NCBI RefSeq assembly: GCF_001039355.2
Contig: NW_019775784.1
Span: 2,000-47,261 of the forward strand
Length of the DNA: 45,262 bases
Direction of reading: 5' to 3'
Source: Lingula anatina
Taxonomy: Eukaryota; Brachiopoda; Lingulata; Lingulida; Lingulidae
The position numbers and the translations under genes are program-made. Each line of letters begins with the position of its first letter. The first letter of the stretch is position 1. The notes below the pieces were generated by a model, which did not search any database, had not been told where the DNA came from, and saw only the letters and a list, made by a program, of their open reading frames with translations. Positions 21,502 through 33,143 of this stretch are shown here, one piece after another.

Positions 21502-22104
21502 CAGGCCTACCCAACTACCAGACTCGGCACCTACGGATCCAGAATAAACCGGTATATCAGACCACACTACCCGTTTCAAGGTGTGTGTCAGATCGCATTA
21601 CAGAGTATCAGCCACCACACCGATTTTACCTGGTGCGCGATGATCCTAAGCGGGGTTGGAAAGTAGTGCATCTCATCTAGAGTCATGCGCTGCTGCAATT
21701 TTCCCTGTTTATGCTAAAAATCTGACAATACCGCAATTTTTTAACATAAAATTTAGGTTCGAACATAGCCAATGATGTTTTGTAAATAAGAACTTGCAAA
21801 CTTATATATTAATTTAGAAAAGTAGACCTAATTTTGATAGCGGAAGCATATTCTGTCGGGGTTAAATATTTTCATGGCTAGCGGGATGGACGAGATTGAG
21901 GGAGTCGTCTCACCATGTTGTTGTATTCATACGACTCCTACTTGACGAAAACGAGGCGCGATACCCGGATGACAGGTAGGCTTACAAAATTTGTGATGGG
22001 GTATGATACTCTGTAATGCGATCTGACACACACCTTGAAAACGGGTTGTATGGTCTGATATACCGGTTTATTCTGGATCCGAGTCTGGTAGTTGGGTAGG
22101 CCTG
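21502..22104. mobile_element. 603-bp MITE with TIRs of about 110 bp and GTATT duplication
   Basis: The left end CAGGCCTACCCAACTACCAG and its reverse complement at the right end continue as near-identical inverted repeats for about 110 bp (to about 21610 and from about 22000). They differ mainly by a 9-bp insertion in the left arm. GTATT at 21497-21501 and 22105-22109 is the target duplication. The uninterrupted site 'gtgtattccttcatt' is seen in unit 1 (about 5946), and the same site in the unit after the pseudogene (about 37676) is also uninterrupted. No transposase inside. Confidence 0.85.
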
Positions 22105-22669
22105 GTATTCCTTCATTTTATCTAGACTTGACACAAGTTTGCCCTTGGTTCTTGCAAGCATTGTGTGCTTTTCATTTTAGGCGCGTGTAGTATTTTGACA
22201 TCTTCATTTATTCCATAAGATGCACAGATGTGTAAGGCGAGCGTTGATTTCCAGTAATGCAAATAAACCACGCCTAATAGTTTCTTATACGATAAAAAAA
22301 ATCAAGTCACCACCCCAAGTCTCTAACCAAATTCATCTCCTGTTAAAATTGCACCTTTTGGTCGTAAATTGTCTTATTTGTCTGTCTCTCCAGTTCATAA
22401 AGGTCCGCTAAATAACGTAGTGCTGGGCGCGTTTTGCATAACCATCACTCTTACTTCTATGTAGTACAGATGTATACATGTAGCTACGAGCGCATTTGCA
22501 CACTTACATGTATTAAATGAGACTGCTAATGTATATTTATAGCCAGAAAGAAAGAAGAAAAATATGTCCGCATATCATTTTTTCGGTAAATATGAAACGA
22601 TGTCCTTTGGTATTTCTTTAAGTTACTGTATTCAGTTTGATACAACTATATAGTCATGTCTCCTTATTC

Positions 22670-22885
22670 GCTATTTGGCAGTGCCATGGAAGTTTTGGAC
22701 ATCACTGGGACGATGCAGGGGGAAAGATCAAGACAACACTGGTTCCAGCAAGACAAGGTCACCCCCAACACATCAAATGACTCCCTAGCCTGACTGAGAG
22801 AGCGATTTCAGGAGTAACTGATCACCAGAAAATGTGACATTGAGTGGGCACTGCATTCACCGGACTTGAGCCCCCGCAGATCAGG
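22670..22885 (+). pseudogene. Relic of Tc1/mariner-type transposase, unit 2
   Basis: Gives HWFQQDKVTPNTSNDSLA (stop) LRERFQE (stop) LITRKCDIEWALHSPDLSP, the QQD and SPDLSP blocks of a DDE transposase. The downstream YLKD part seen in unit 1 is deleted between two GCAGATC/ATCAGG microhomologies. Confidence 0.75.
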
Positions 22886-23386
22886 GAAGTAGCCAAGGAG
22901 GAATGTGTTTGAGTTGACAATCTTTTCGCGACGTTTTTATGAAAAGTGACTAAGATAACTGAAAAAGCCGGCAAATTTCTTGAAATTTAATGGACCTTTG
23001 TAGGATTTAATAAAATTTAAGAGATCTTTTTTTTTCTTTCTTTTTTTTTCTCTCTTTCTTTTTTTTATTTTTTATTTTTTTTATTTATTTTTTTTTATTG
23101 CTCACCAAATGTGCGCGTTTCTGATAAAATCAAGGCTAAAAAGAGAACCCCGGAATTCAGCATTAAAAGTTTTAAAAAAACCTAGAACGGGAAGCAGTAT
23201 ACAGATCGCTTTGAAAATCCCGTTAACAAATGTCTTGATCTACCGAGGAACCTAAAAACAAATAAAACGCTTTTCATAATACTACAATATTCCTACTTAA
23301 TATTGGAGTACCTATACCTACCGAATTATTCTTTTGATGTTTTCCCTATGAAACCTGGCTCTAATATACAAAATTGCGATGGATTG
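22886..23386. other. Non-coding spacer with long CT/T-rich tract
   Basis: Polypyrimidine tract at about 23025-23098; the remainder is shared with units 1 and 4. No gene seen. Confidence 0.6.
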
Positions 23387-23637
23387 CAGAGGCGGATTTA
23401 GGGGGTCAAGGGGTCCTGACCCCCCCCCCCCCCCCCCCTTCGCTTTCTGAAAAAAAACCCACACCAATGGTCCGCTCTTGAAATCAGAATTTTGACTGGT
23501 TGAATCAGTTCTTAACCGAACCAAATGGCACTGTTCGCACTCAGCGGGCCCCAAACCCCACGCCAAGGAGGGGGGGGGGGTCGACTTCGCATCCGCGGAC
23601 CCCCCTTTAAGTTACATGTATCCTGGATCCGCCCCTG
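23387..23637. mobile_element. hAT-like MITE, unit 2 copy
   Basis: 251-bp orthologous copy of the element at 7298-7538, with the same GATTG flanks (23382-23386, 23638-23642). It therefore inserted before the unit duplicated. Differs in C-run and G-run lengths. Confidence 0.7.
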
Positions 23638-23828
23638 GATTGTTTTATAAAGTGGCGTGTAGGGTAGGCAGCTCTCGTTTTGAAGCGATTCCAACATAAT
23701 CTTTCATTTTTACTTGCGTCACAGCGACTGTATGTGCCTCATGAAATTCGAAAAAAAATCTTAACCGATTTAATATTTGATCGGATTTTTATTATGGTAC
23801 TCAAGTGTAGGATTAGGATAAACAGACA

Positions 23829-24280
23829 GGTATGGTAAGCTCTAAAAAGGCGCAAATTCCCTTAGAAAACGAATTTCACCCGGGTAAACTGCATTTTTCC
23901 TGGAACTAATTATACCAGTCCATTTTTGTTCTACATGTAAATCATCAATCCAAACTACCCAAGAGCACTTTCACTATTAGTTTGAGTTTCTTACGATGTC
24001 TTAAGATACTACGATCAGGATTTAACAGAAGTAGGCCTAAACGGATTCAAGTTCTGTCCGAATGCGGTGTCAAAAGAGGAAAACTGACTTCCCACGCCTG
24101 TGAAAAAAAAAGAAAGGAAAAGCAAGAGAGAGAGAGAGAGAGGAGCAAAGAGAATTGTTTTCATTTGGTGGTTAATCAGGTAGCTGGACCAAGCTGAAAA
24201 GACCTAATATACACACACGAGAGACATGTTTACTTGTACTTCAAACTTACTCTCAGTCACCTTGCGAGCTCTGCAGTATT
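23829..24280. repeat. Block R, copy upstream of gene 3 exon 1
   Basis: Uninterrupted copy bracketed by AGGATAAACAGACA at 23815-23828 and 24281-24294. Contains a GAGA-type run near 24126-24142 and the intact TTCAAAC site used by the 2469-bp element in unit 2. Confidence 0.8.
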
Positions 24281-24294
24281 AGGATAAACAGACA

Positions 24295-24384
24295 ATGTTT
24301 TTAGATTTCTCGAAGATAAAAAACGAACAGAAAAAAGGGGAATCCACCAATCAATGACACATGTGACGCACTGCTCATTTTGAA
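24295..24384 (+). promoter_or_regulatory. Conserved proximal 5' flank of gene 3
   Basis: Nearly identical to the flanks of genes 2 and 4 with a small deletion after 'cgaagat'. Probable 5' UTR/core promoter by position and conservation only. Confidence 0.4.
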
Positions 24385-24556
24385 ATGGCGACAGCTTCAA
24401 TGGGAGATGAAGACGGAAGTTTGAGGGCAAAAATTCTAGAAAATTTCACCAACTGCTCCATTTGCCTCAAAGATTTTGAAGATCCAACAGTTCTCCCCTG
24501 TCTCCACACCTACTGTAAACGATGTCTGGCCAGCTACATCCCCGAAAAGACACCAG
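24385..24556 (+). CDS. TRIM-NHL gene 3, exon 1 (N-terminus and RING part 1)
   Basis: 57 codons plus one base ending CCAG|GTATGA. It encodes MATASMGDEDGS... and six RING ligands (C24, C27, C39, H41, C44, C47). I join it to the exon at 29366, giving GSIFLCPLCQKE and a complete C3HC4 RING. The intron between them contains a single 'n' at a break in homology, so the physical linkage of this exon 1 to that exon 2 is not certain. Confidence 0.85.
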
Positions 24557-24689
24557 GTATGATGTGTTGTCACAAAAGTTTAACCAGGAAGTATACAGTC
24601 TAGTTTCATGTTTGATAAGAAACATAGGGATCCGCCATATAGATAAACGTTTTAATAAATATTCGTCCCGATAGATACGTCTCTATTAA

Positions 24690-26830
24690 TCTTTTTCATC
24701 TTTTCCGGAAATGGAAATTGCATAGTGGAAAAGGGAGTCCTTGCTATGTCGAAACACTCACAGCGGTGCTAAAAACCATGGCTGGGTTACAATAACAGTA
24801 AGCGAGATCGACACATGAGGTTTAATAAGTTCCCTACAAACCCGTTAGAATGAAAAATATGGTAGAAAGAAAGGAAAATAGCAGGTTTGGATCAACAGCA
24901 GGACACCGCATTTGCGCCGAACATTTCGAAGGGGGGAAGAAAAACTATAATATTAGGAGATCAACGGTGCTTAAATAAAAAACAGAAATGTTTAGTTAAT
25001 CAACGAATATAACGAACTATCGGCAAATAGAACTCAGGGGTAAACAATTCGAGAAAAAAAAACATTATAAAGATCTGAAGAAAAAATTGAATAATAGGGG
25101 CCTAAAAAGAAAGAAAAGACTTTAAGCATGAGTTTATGGAAAAAGAAACTAAAAGCTGTGAAGTTTTACACGGGGATTCTACTTACAAAAAATTCAAGAA
25201 CTTTCACGACTTCTTGTGTAAAAACAAAGAGAGGGTTTGAGAAGTTTTGTGTGTAATATCCTTTTTTTGTGTGTGTTTTATTGATAAGTGATAATTTTAA
25301 ATTAAGTATCACAGGTTTTAGTCTCTCATAACCCTTAGTTGGGTGGGTTTTATTTTTTTAACGTGAGACGTTAATAAAATTATTATAATTATTATTATGT
25401 ATCCAGTGCCGTATTACTGATTTGTACAAACAGGGCTCATTTTATCAAGATCAACAGAGACATACGAAGAAGAAAGTACATCGGTTCGTTGTTAAACGCA
25501 TTATCGGCAAAAAAAAAAGTTATTTATTTCTGAACTCAATGACAAGATAATTGGAAAATTCAATAGACATATATTGTTATTTACAAAAAATGCAGAAAAG
25601 CCTTTCTGTAAGCTACACGTGCATAATACATGTATGGTAAAGACAAAATGGATAATAAAAATAATCTAACGACGTATTTGTAAAGTAATACAAATATGCT
25701 TAGTATTAAAGTAGGCCTACGGATTTTTGATATCTTAGATTCGTTGAAAAGTATGAAATTTATGGAATACACTTTATTTGAATGATTTTATTGTCTATGA
25801 TTGAAAACAATGAAAATACGCATGAAAACATTAAAAAATCAAATAATTTGGCCTCTTGCTATAATTTTTGGTTTGGTCTGACGGTTTTGTTTCAGTCTGA
25901 CAAAATTTTCATACTTGTCAGACCGAAAGTCCGACATTTTTTACCTGTCGTAAATTTTGTACATATACTAGTGTAAGACACGGTAAACTGTGTAATTATC
26001 GTCTGGGAAGGAGTCGAAAATTCCTGTCTTACCTAATTAACACTTAAAATTAGAAGCTTTTAATTACAGAGGAAAGATCGTAGTCGTGGCCGCCCCCCTT
26101 ACCGAACAATTGAACAAGTAACACCTGATTCCTTATCAGGTACCAAATGATTTAATCAGTTCACCGACGAACAATCTGCGTGTCAGTTTTACCTGTATAC
26201 ACAGTAGGTAGAGCAATGCAGGGAATCTTTTCATTTTATTATTTCAAAAATCTCTTAAGACATCCTTCAAACAAGACATAAAAATCGTAATGAATTGAAA
26301 CTGCCGGTACATGTACACATGATAGTAATTGTGATATCGCCACAGCAAGACGTAGGCCTACGCACCTGTCCACACTCTAGAAAGCTGTGTACGAGTCTAC
26401 TGGCCATTTTGATTTTATAAAAAAAATATAACGTGTCTCTTTCGAATATTTTTATTATCGGAAGCATTTAAAAGAACTCTGAAGCTATAGTTCGTCATCA
26501 CTATTTAAAGTGCAGCCAAGGTTCGGACGCTTAGATGAAGTCTAGTTGTACAGCGCATTGCATTTAAACTGAGAAATAAAACATTTAGTTGCACGATTCT
26601 CCGTCCAAATAGTTGTTTTCTTGCCTACAGTTGACGCATTTCTGTGCTTCAGCCACCTTTTTAGTTTGACACAAAGCAGTGCTTTGTGACACAAACCTTT
26701 TTATATGCGCACCTTGTACATCACCTACACCTAGCATTGCCATGCTGGAAACAGCAGAGGACTACAATGACCCCTGTGGCGCGCGGTTCCTGTCACGCGC
26801 ACTTCTTGTTTCAGCAAAAGATGAAAAGGG
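24690..26830. mobile_element. TTAA-flanked element with decayed THAP domain, nested in the foldback (gene 3)
   Basis: 2141 bp between TTAA at 24686-24689 and 26831-26834. The ends form an inverted repeat: left TCTTTTTCATCTTTTCCGG, and right, read as complement, CCCTTTTCATCTTTTGCTG. Gene 2 lacks it at the same point in the subrepeat array (ctcta|tacatac, about 11045). TTAA duplication is typical of piggyBac and Kolobok groups. The only recognisable coding trace is a THAP-like zinc finger at 24778-24978. The rest is AT-rich with no intact ORF. Confidence 0.7.
24778..24978 (+). pseudogene. THAP-domain relic inside the TTAA element (gene 3 intron)
   Basis: Decayed copy of the THAP sequence read more clearly at 40693-40917. 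The first zinc-ligand region (CFLSRC) is deleted here, while HMRF/FNKFP-like and RxCAEHFEGG-like parts remain, with frameshifts. Not expected to make protein. Confidence 0.5.
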
Positions 26831-27093
26831 TTAATACATACACTTCTCAATAGATTTACGTCTCGTTAAATTTACGTTCCGATAGATCCACCAACAGATT
26901 CCTTTAAACCCGCGTGTCTTTAGATCCAGGTACCGCTAGATCCATCTGATGGCATGGTAATCGGCTAAAATGCCGATATATATCAACTTGAGATACAGGT
27001 ATGAGGCTTTCGAGTGATAGTCTGACTGCGAGTACAGACCCACTTAGTGATCTGACTTAATTACAGCCCGATATTTATTACTTATTATTCATT

Positions 27094-27532
27094 AGGTATG
27101 GTAAGCTCTAAAAAAAAAGGCGCAAATTCCCTTAGAAAACTAATTTCACCCGGGTAAACTGCATTTTTCCTGGAACTAATTATACCAGTCCATTTTTGTT
27201 CTAAATAACCAATCCGAACTATCCAAGAGCACTTTTACTATTAGTTTGAGTGTCTTACGATGTCTTAAGATACTATGATCAGAATTCAACAGAAGTAGGC
27301 CTAAACGGATTCGAGTTCAGTCCGAATGCGGTGTCAAATGAGGAAAACTGACTTCCCACGCCTGTGAAAAAAAAAAGAAAGGAAAAGCGAGAGAGAGATG
27401 AGCAAAGAGAATTGTTTTCATTTGGTGGTTAATCAGGTAGCTGGACCAAGCTGAAAAGACCTAAAATACACACACGAGAGACATGTTTACTTGTACATCA
27501 AATTTACTCTCAGTCACCTTGCGAGCTCTGCA
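27094..27532. repeat. Block R, intronic copy in gene 3
   Basis: Direct-repeat partner of 23829-24280, inside the foldback-like element. Confidence 0.8.
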
Positions 27533-27843
27533 ACTTTGGGAACAACGCAGTAATATGGTCGGTAAAACAACCCAGAGTATGCAGGCATAAACCCAACGCC
27601 TGTATTGACGTTTTTTTATGTAGATATAAATTTACGCCTATTTTCGTTTGTATATTTGGGTATAATTGTCAACCATACAGTAATGGTTTCTATCAAGTAT
27701 ACAAAACAGTTATCAAGCAGAATCATTCATGCAAATGCCCACATAAATTACACACAGTATAAAACGAAACAAAATAAGGGTTTACTTGTAAAACTCTTAA
27801 AATTATTTCATCAACTTTTGCAGAGTTCTTAATTGACGGGGGT

Positions 27844-27844
<1 letters not shown>

Positions 27845-27882
<38 letters not shown>
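27845..27882. repeat. (GT)n microsatellite
   Basis: About 19 GT units in the foldback interior. The orthologous site has only a few units in gene 2 (about 12203-12212) and about 21 in gene 4 (43792-43833). A useful polymorphic marker. Confidence 0.95.
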
Positions 27883-27884
<2 letters not shown>

Positions 27885-28517
27885 CTGGGATTAATTGCTA
27901 TGAAAAGAAAATATAACCTTAGGTTCCTGTCAAAAGCCTTCGTAATCAACTCTAAATGAATGTAACATAAAAAATAACAAAACATCTGGTGAAATCATAA
28001 ATTTCTATCAGATAATGCATTAGAAATGTAAATTACCCAATTATTGCGTAAAAACGATCTAGTAGAATAATAAATTACTGAAGGGATTAATATGTGTAAT
28101 GTCGTTTTAAAAAAGTGCATTTCATGTACTGAGTAGTATACCAACCAATGGATCTATCGGTATTTGGATCTAAAAATACGTGGATCTATAGGTACGCGGA
28201 TTTATAAGTACGTGGGTTTATGTAGACATCGTATCTATAGGAACGCAAATATTTAGGACGGTGGTAAAAAATCGGATCTATCGGTATTTAAATCTAAAAA
28301 GACGTTTTTTTTAGTTTTTCTTTATGTATCTATCGGTAACGGGAGTATAGGGACGTGTAATAATTTAGGCCTTAATTTTATCGGTTCGTCTTTGTTACAT
28401 TAGTGACCGACTACATCCCTGATAAACTGTAATAGGCCTAGACAAAGTGCAACATGTGACATGTTAGAATAAAAATACATTAAGGCTTGTGGCACTTTTG
28501 TACATTAATATAAAATA

Positions 28518-28761
28518 GGGGAGACCGGGGCTAGTTGGACCCCGGGATAAGTTGGCCCCCCGTCAATTTATGAAAAAGTAACTACGAGGTAAAAAAAGAC
28601 AATTGGCCACATACTCTTGTAAAGTGACCGTAGCCTACAATGCTAAGGAAGTGTCGGACGTTTAAAAGTTTTACTTAAGCGGTTAGTCGAAATAAACGAT
28701 TTTTGAACCTAAAAGTTATTTTGTTTAAGAGATTTAAAAATCTATTTTCATAGGCATTTGA
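28518..28761. mobile_element. Truncated copy of the TA-flanked GGGGAGACC element (gene 3 intron)
   Basis: Begins GGGGAGACCGGGGCTAGTTG after TA at the same site as in gene 2, follows it for about 240 bp, and ends abruptly at the single 'n' at 28762. Confidence 0.8.
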
Positions 28762-28762
28762 N
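28762..28762. other. Ambiguous base at a homology break (probable assembly join)
   Basis: Left of the 'n' is the interior of the TA-flanked element. Right of it the sequence restarts upstream of that element's own insertion site (catgtcatatgtcagaat..., matching about 763 and about 12808) and then runs through an empty site. A join between two paralogs or haplotypes fits better than a true junction. Confidence 0.7.
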
Positions 28763-29365
28763 CATGTCATATGTCAGAATGAGGAAAATTAACTTTGGGC
28801 ACTATTGTACATTATATAAAATACCGGCACTGTGAAGTTTATCATGGCATTTCATAAATCATAAAAAATGTTAAGTTGGGCGGGAATTGCACATTCGACT
28901 AACATTGGCAACGGCCCATATATATATTAACTTCAAATGAGGTTTTAAATTTAGAGGCCATTTATGTTAGTAATTTCTATCTAGGCTACCATTAATCTAC
29001 TTTCCTACATCTTAGATAATTATCAATGTTCCTTAGAGAGGACTATCAATATAAATGTTACCTGTAACTTAAAACGTAATCAACCCGACTTTTCAATTCA
29101 TAGGGCCTAATCATTATCAAAAATTACAGCCAATTGAATTCATATTTATATTGACCAAATAAGCACTTTAGTAAAAAATAAAAAAGGTTTGAAATCAAAT
29201 ACACAGTGTTAATGATTAACATTTTACTAAACATTACTAGCGTAAAAATTTTTCTGACAGAAATTGGGACATATAAAGTACATATAACCAAGCAATATAA
29301 AAAAAACACTTATGCCTCTAAAGAGTATCAGTAAACAGTACAGTGTAAATTATTCTTTATTCCAG
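28763..29365 (+). other. Ancestral-type intron 1 3' part before gene 3 exon 2
   Basis: Matches gene 1 about 763-1317, including the un-inserted TA site (ataaaataccgg about 28817). Ends with acceptor TTATTCCAG. No gene seen. Confidence 0.7.
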
Positions 29366-31164
29366 GAAGCATTTTCCTGTGTCCCTTGTGCCAGAAAGAG
29401 ACAAAACTCCCTAAAGATGGAGTTGAAGGCTTCCCCCATAACTACTTCATAGACAGCCTCCAGGACACTGTGCTCACACCTACCAGGAAGAAGAAATGTG
29501 GTGCCTGTGCCGTAGAGGGCGAAGATATTGAGGCAGTGTCCAAATGTCTCAACTGCAGTGAGTACCTCTGTGGCCCTTGTGCTAAGTCTCATATTCGTTT
29601 CAAAATGTTAATAAATCACAAGGTCTACACATTCGAACAACTACGTAGTGGGGAACACCATCAAGAGGTCCAGGAATTCCAGTGTGTCTTCTGTCCTGAA
29701 CACAAAGAAGAACCCATCAGGTATTTCTGTCTCAAGTGCCAGATACCCATTTGCCGTGACTGCAAGGTCCTCACTCATGATGAACACAAGTGCACATCCC
29801 TGGATACTGCCATAGAAACAGTGAAGCCTAAACTGGCGTCCATGCTGGAGAAGTTAGACGATAAGATCAGCATACAAGAAAACGAGTTAACCATCCTTCA
29901 GGCTGTGCTCAGGGACCACGATACCAATACCAGCTCTGTGATGAAGGACATCTCAGACCACAGTCGCCATCTTCAGCAACAGATTCAGCAGCAGGAGATG
30001 AAGCTCCTCCAAGAAGTTCAGCAAGTCAGCGAAGCTCATAGGAAGAACATCACCTTGTACTTGGAGAATTGTGAGGTCACCACGTCAACAATGAAGAGCA
30101 CCTCAGATCTAGTAGGCAGCATCCTGTCCCGTGGTACTCCAGCTGAGATCCTCATTCTACAGCAGCAAGTAGGAGATAGGTTACAGGAGCTCCTGCTGCC
30201 ATCTGGTGGCGGTGATATCCCACAGCACCTCAGCCTACAGCTACAGACCAACAATGATGTTGACAGAGAAGTGAACAAGGGGACAGGACTTGGGAAGATA
30301 CAACAAGACAGACAAGCTATTCAAGGCATTAATTCACGTGGACCATTGACTGTAACACAGAAGGCACAGATCAAAGAAAAACCACATTTGGTTAGTCAGT
30401 TTGATTCAAACTGTAGCCGTCCATATAGTCTGACCACCCCTGCCAAACCGCAGCAGGGCTACCTGGTGGTGGATTACTATAACAACAAAGTGTGTAGATT
30501 CAACTTAGATGGGCAACTCATTGTGGAGCAATTCAAGGCTGGTAACAGGTCGCTAGGCAGCCCTTTTGGTGTAGCAGTACTACCTGATGGTACCATAGTG
30601 GTCTCTGAATATAACAACAACAAACTAATCTTCATGTCACAGGACTTAACTCTCACTAAAGAAATAGATATGAAGAGACCTGTTGATTTACATAGCACCA
30701 ACTTCAATACCATCCTGGTTGCCCAGCCTGATCTTACACAAATCAGCATTGTCAACACTCACGGTGTCACAGTGGATACCATAAAGCACAGTAGCTTTCA
30801 GTGGCCTTGGTGTGTGACAGTTCTTAACAATGGAAACATTGTTGTTTCTGATATGAATGCTAAAGCAGTCTTCATCCTGAGTCCCACTGGGTCACTGCTC
30901 CACACCTACACTGGCTCTGGACAGAATAAACTCTGTTGTCCATGTGGAGTCTGTGTTGACCAGTATGATAACATTATGGTTGCTGACCACAGCACCAACA
31001 AAATTCACATCATATCAATCGATGGTAAATTTGTCCAGTTCTTAGCAACTGAAGATGATGGACTGCAAGTTCCTTTTGGTTTAACTATCAACCATGATGG
31101 TGATATAGCAGTGTCTCAGGACGAAGGGGAGATCAAGGTGTTTAGGTACATGGATTCAGAGTAG
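29366..31164 (+). CDS. TRIM-NHL gene 3, exon 2 (RING end, B-boxes, coiled coil, NHL)
   Basis: Intact exon giving, with exon 1, a 656-aa protein: GSIFLCPLCQKE, B-box 1 (CGAC..CLNC..CGPC), B-box 2 (FCPEH..CLKC..CRDC..HDEHKC), coiled coil (HLQQQIQQQEMKLLQ) and NHL propeller ending FRYMDSE. The zinc ligands of both B-boxes are conserved. Differences from genes 1 and 2 cluster in the propeller loops (EYNNNKLIFMSQDLTLTKEIDMKRPVD), while the coiled coil is almost unchanged. Family role: ubiquitin ligase with an NHL recognition module. If the 'n' at 28762 is a misjoin, this exon may belong to another, unseen copy. Confidence 0.9.
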
Positions 31165-31173
31165 ATGCAAATG

Positions 31174-31179
31174 AATAAA
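31174..31179 (+). promoter_or_regulatory. Poly(A) signal of gene 3
   Basis: AATAAA 10 nt after the stop, the same position as in gene 1. Confidence 0.55.
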
Positions 31180-33143
31180 CGTGTCCTGTAGAGATTGATC
31201 AATTTTGAAAAGGATCAAACGTGCCTTACTACCTATGATTACAATTATGACTGACCTATTTTTTTTACCGAATTTCATTATAGTTGAAGGGTAGCCTCAT
31301 GGTAGCAGTATAAAAATTGATCAAGATATTTCTAGTTGCCAGGTAGTAATCATTTTTAGTTTAAATATGACTTTGGACAAGTATGCAGGATGTGATACGT
31401 GTGTTTATTTGTTTGTAAGATACTGAAATTAAATGGTGAACTAATAATAGTTGCTGTCATTAAATCACCAACATATATCCAGTGCGTGTAGTAAATTTAG
31501 AAAGGAATTCTATTTTGTTCAAGATAATCACCTTCACTAGTAATGTAATATACTGTATCTGACATTTCTAATCTTACGTAATTTTAAGTTATTACATACT
31601 ATATGTAAATAAGCTATATTTAAGCTACAACAAAACGCATGTCGATTTTTGATTATTTTTCTCATTTTACAATTTACGGACTTTAAACAAATATGTTAAA
31701 CACAGCAATTTTGTATCGAAAATGCTTATAAAATGATTCAAAAAACTTTTTTTATTATCACTGTTTAGACAATTACCTACATCAGTAATTATAACAAATG
31801 GCAATTAACATTCAGCAATTAACAAGAAGCGGTGCCGGGAGGAGAGTGAGATACACACAACCTCTGTTCCCTTCTTCTTCAGAAAACCACAGTTCTCAAA
31901 CCAGAGAGAGAGAGAGAAAGAAGACAACCGTTCAGTTCCAGCTCAAAAAAGTCATAGTTATTTTATTGAATTTGTCAGAAGACTATATAATATTCCTGAA
32001 GTATAAACATAATTATGTCACATATGCCATCTCTTTTTGCGTGTGAGAAAAACTTGAAGGCAACCCTACCACGCTCTCAAATGAAAACATACATTGTGAT
32101 GTTTTTAAAAAAGTACGCGAGGAAATCAACTTCACAGTGACTCATCTTACACCCAAATCTTTACTCTGTCACAATTACATGCAATATCAACAATGATATA
32201 CACTCAAACGTTACGTTATGGGTACTACATGAAGAAGTTTGTTTCAAACTAGTTTTACAGTCTTGGAATCATGGAGAATAAAAAATAACTCATCACCTAA
32301 CCCCAAAAAAGAACTGACATTACTGTCACAAATGGAAAACTTGCAGCTGCGGAAGTGTTTTACTCAGTTTGAAAATTCTATCAACACTGCTTTTCTTTTT
32401 TTTTCTTCTAAACTTATACTTTTGTAAAAAACATTGCAATTTTCTGTATAGAGCGATTAATTATTTTTGTGCGATTCTAGTTTGTCACTGTATATTTAAA
32501 AGAAGGATAAAATCGGCATTCTGACACCAAAAGAAGCATAAAATGAACTTTTTGTGGTTTTTGTGGTGCAAAATTATTTCAGAAATGTCTACTTACACAT
32601 GAAAACACTATATGTTTCAGTCGTTAATAAAAACCCTCTTACCTATTGCACCAAGTGCTTGGACAAGAATAATCTTTTTTTCTGTCGATTTGCTGGGAAT
32701 ATACGTTACGTATTAGCCATGACGCAAAAACCTTTGAGTTAGAGTTTAAATTATTACTAAGAAGTCCTTATGTCAGCTTTAATTTACCAGGAATGAATCA
32801 ATACAACATATTTGGAAAATGATACAAGAAAATAAAAAAAAATGTATCACCAGAAACAACTAAGTACGAAAAAGCTAAAAAAAAAAAAAAAAAATTTCCG
32901 CTGAATTCCCAAATAGACTCTGAATAGATTCCCCGCGGGGATTACGCAGCAAGCATTCAAGTTGGCCGGCCATATTTGTTCCTCGGATTTGTAAGTCCGC
33001 TCTTAGAGCGCAACAAGTTAATCTGCAGACTCACAGATCTGTGGAATAAATATGGCCGACTCACTTAAAAGTAATGACGCTAATCCCCTAAGGGTCTCCC
33101 TGTAGGTCTACTTCCTCCACACGGGCCGTCGCTGCCTAGCAAT
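31180..33143. other. Conserved 3' flank of unit 3, cut off at 33143
   Basis: Paralog of 3132-5040, non-coding. It includes the left arm of the GGCCATATTT inverted repeat and stops within 'gctgcctagcaat', after which unrelated sequence begins. No gene seen. Confidence 0.6.

Larger units (their letters stand above)
24626..28390. mobile_element. Foldback-like element in intron 1 of gene 3 (with nested insertion)
   Basis: Counterpart of 10987-12728. Left subrepeats are split: 24656-24685, then 26835-26945 after the nested TTAA element. Right 16-bp subrepeats lie at about 28149-28345. The right flank is trimmed: the AACATG copy and about 25 bp are deleted (cggttcgtc joins tttgttacatt). Confidence 0.65.

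Noticed and set aside
21486-21680. 64-codon frame MNFVYSGLPNYQ...
   Set aside because: Lies in the TIR arm of the 603-bp MITE; not coding.
27803-27985. Minus-strand frame with a run of Thr-His
   Set aside because: Translation of the (GT)n microsatellite; same for 43667-43936.
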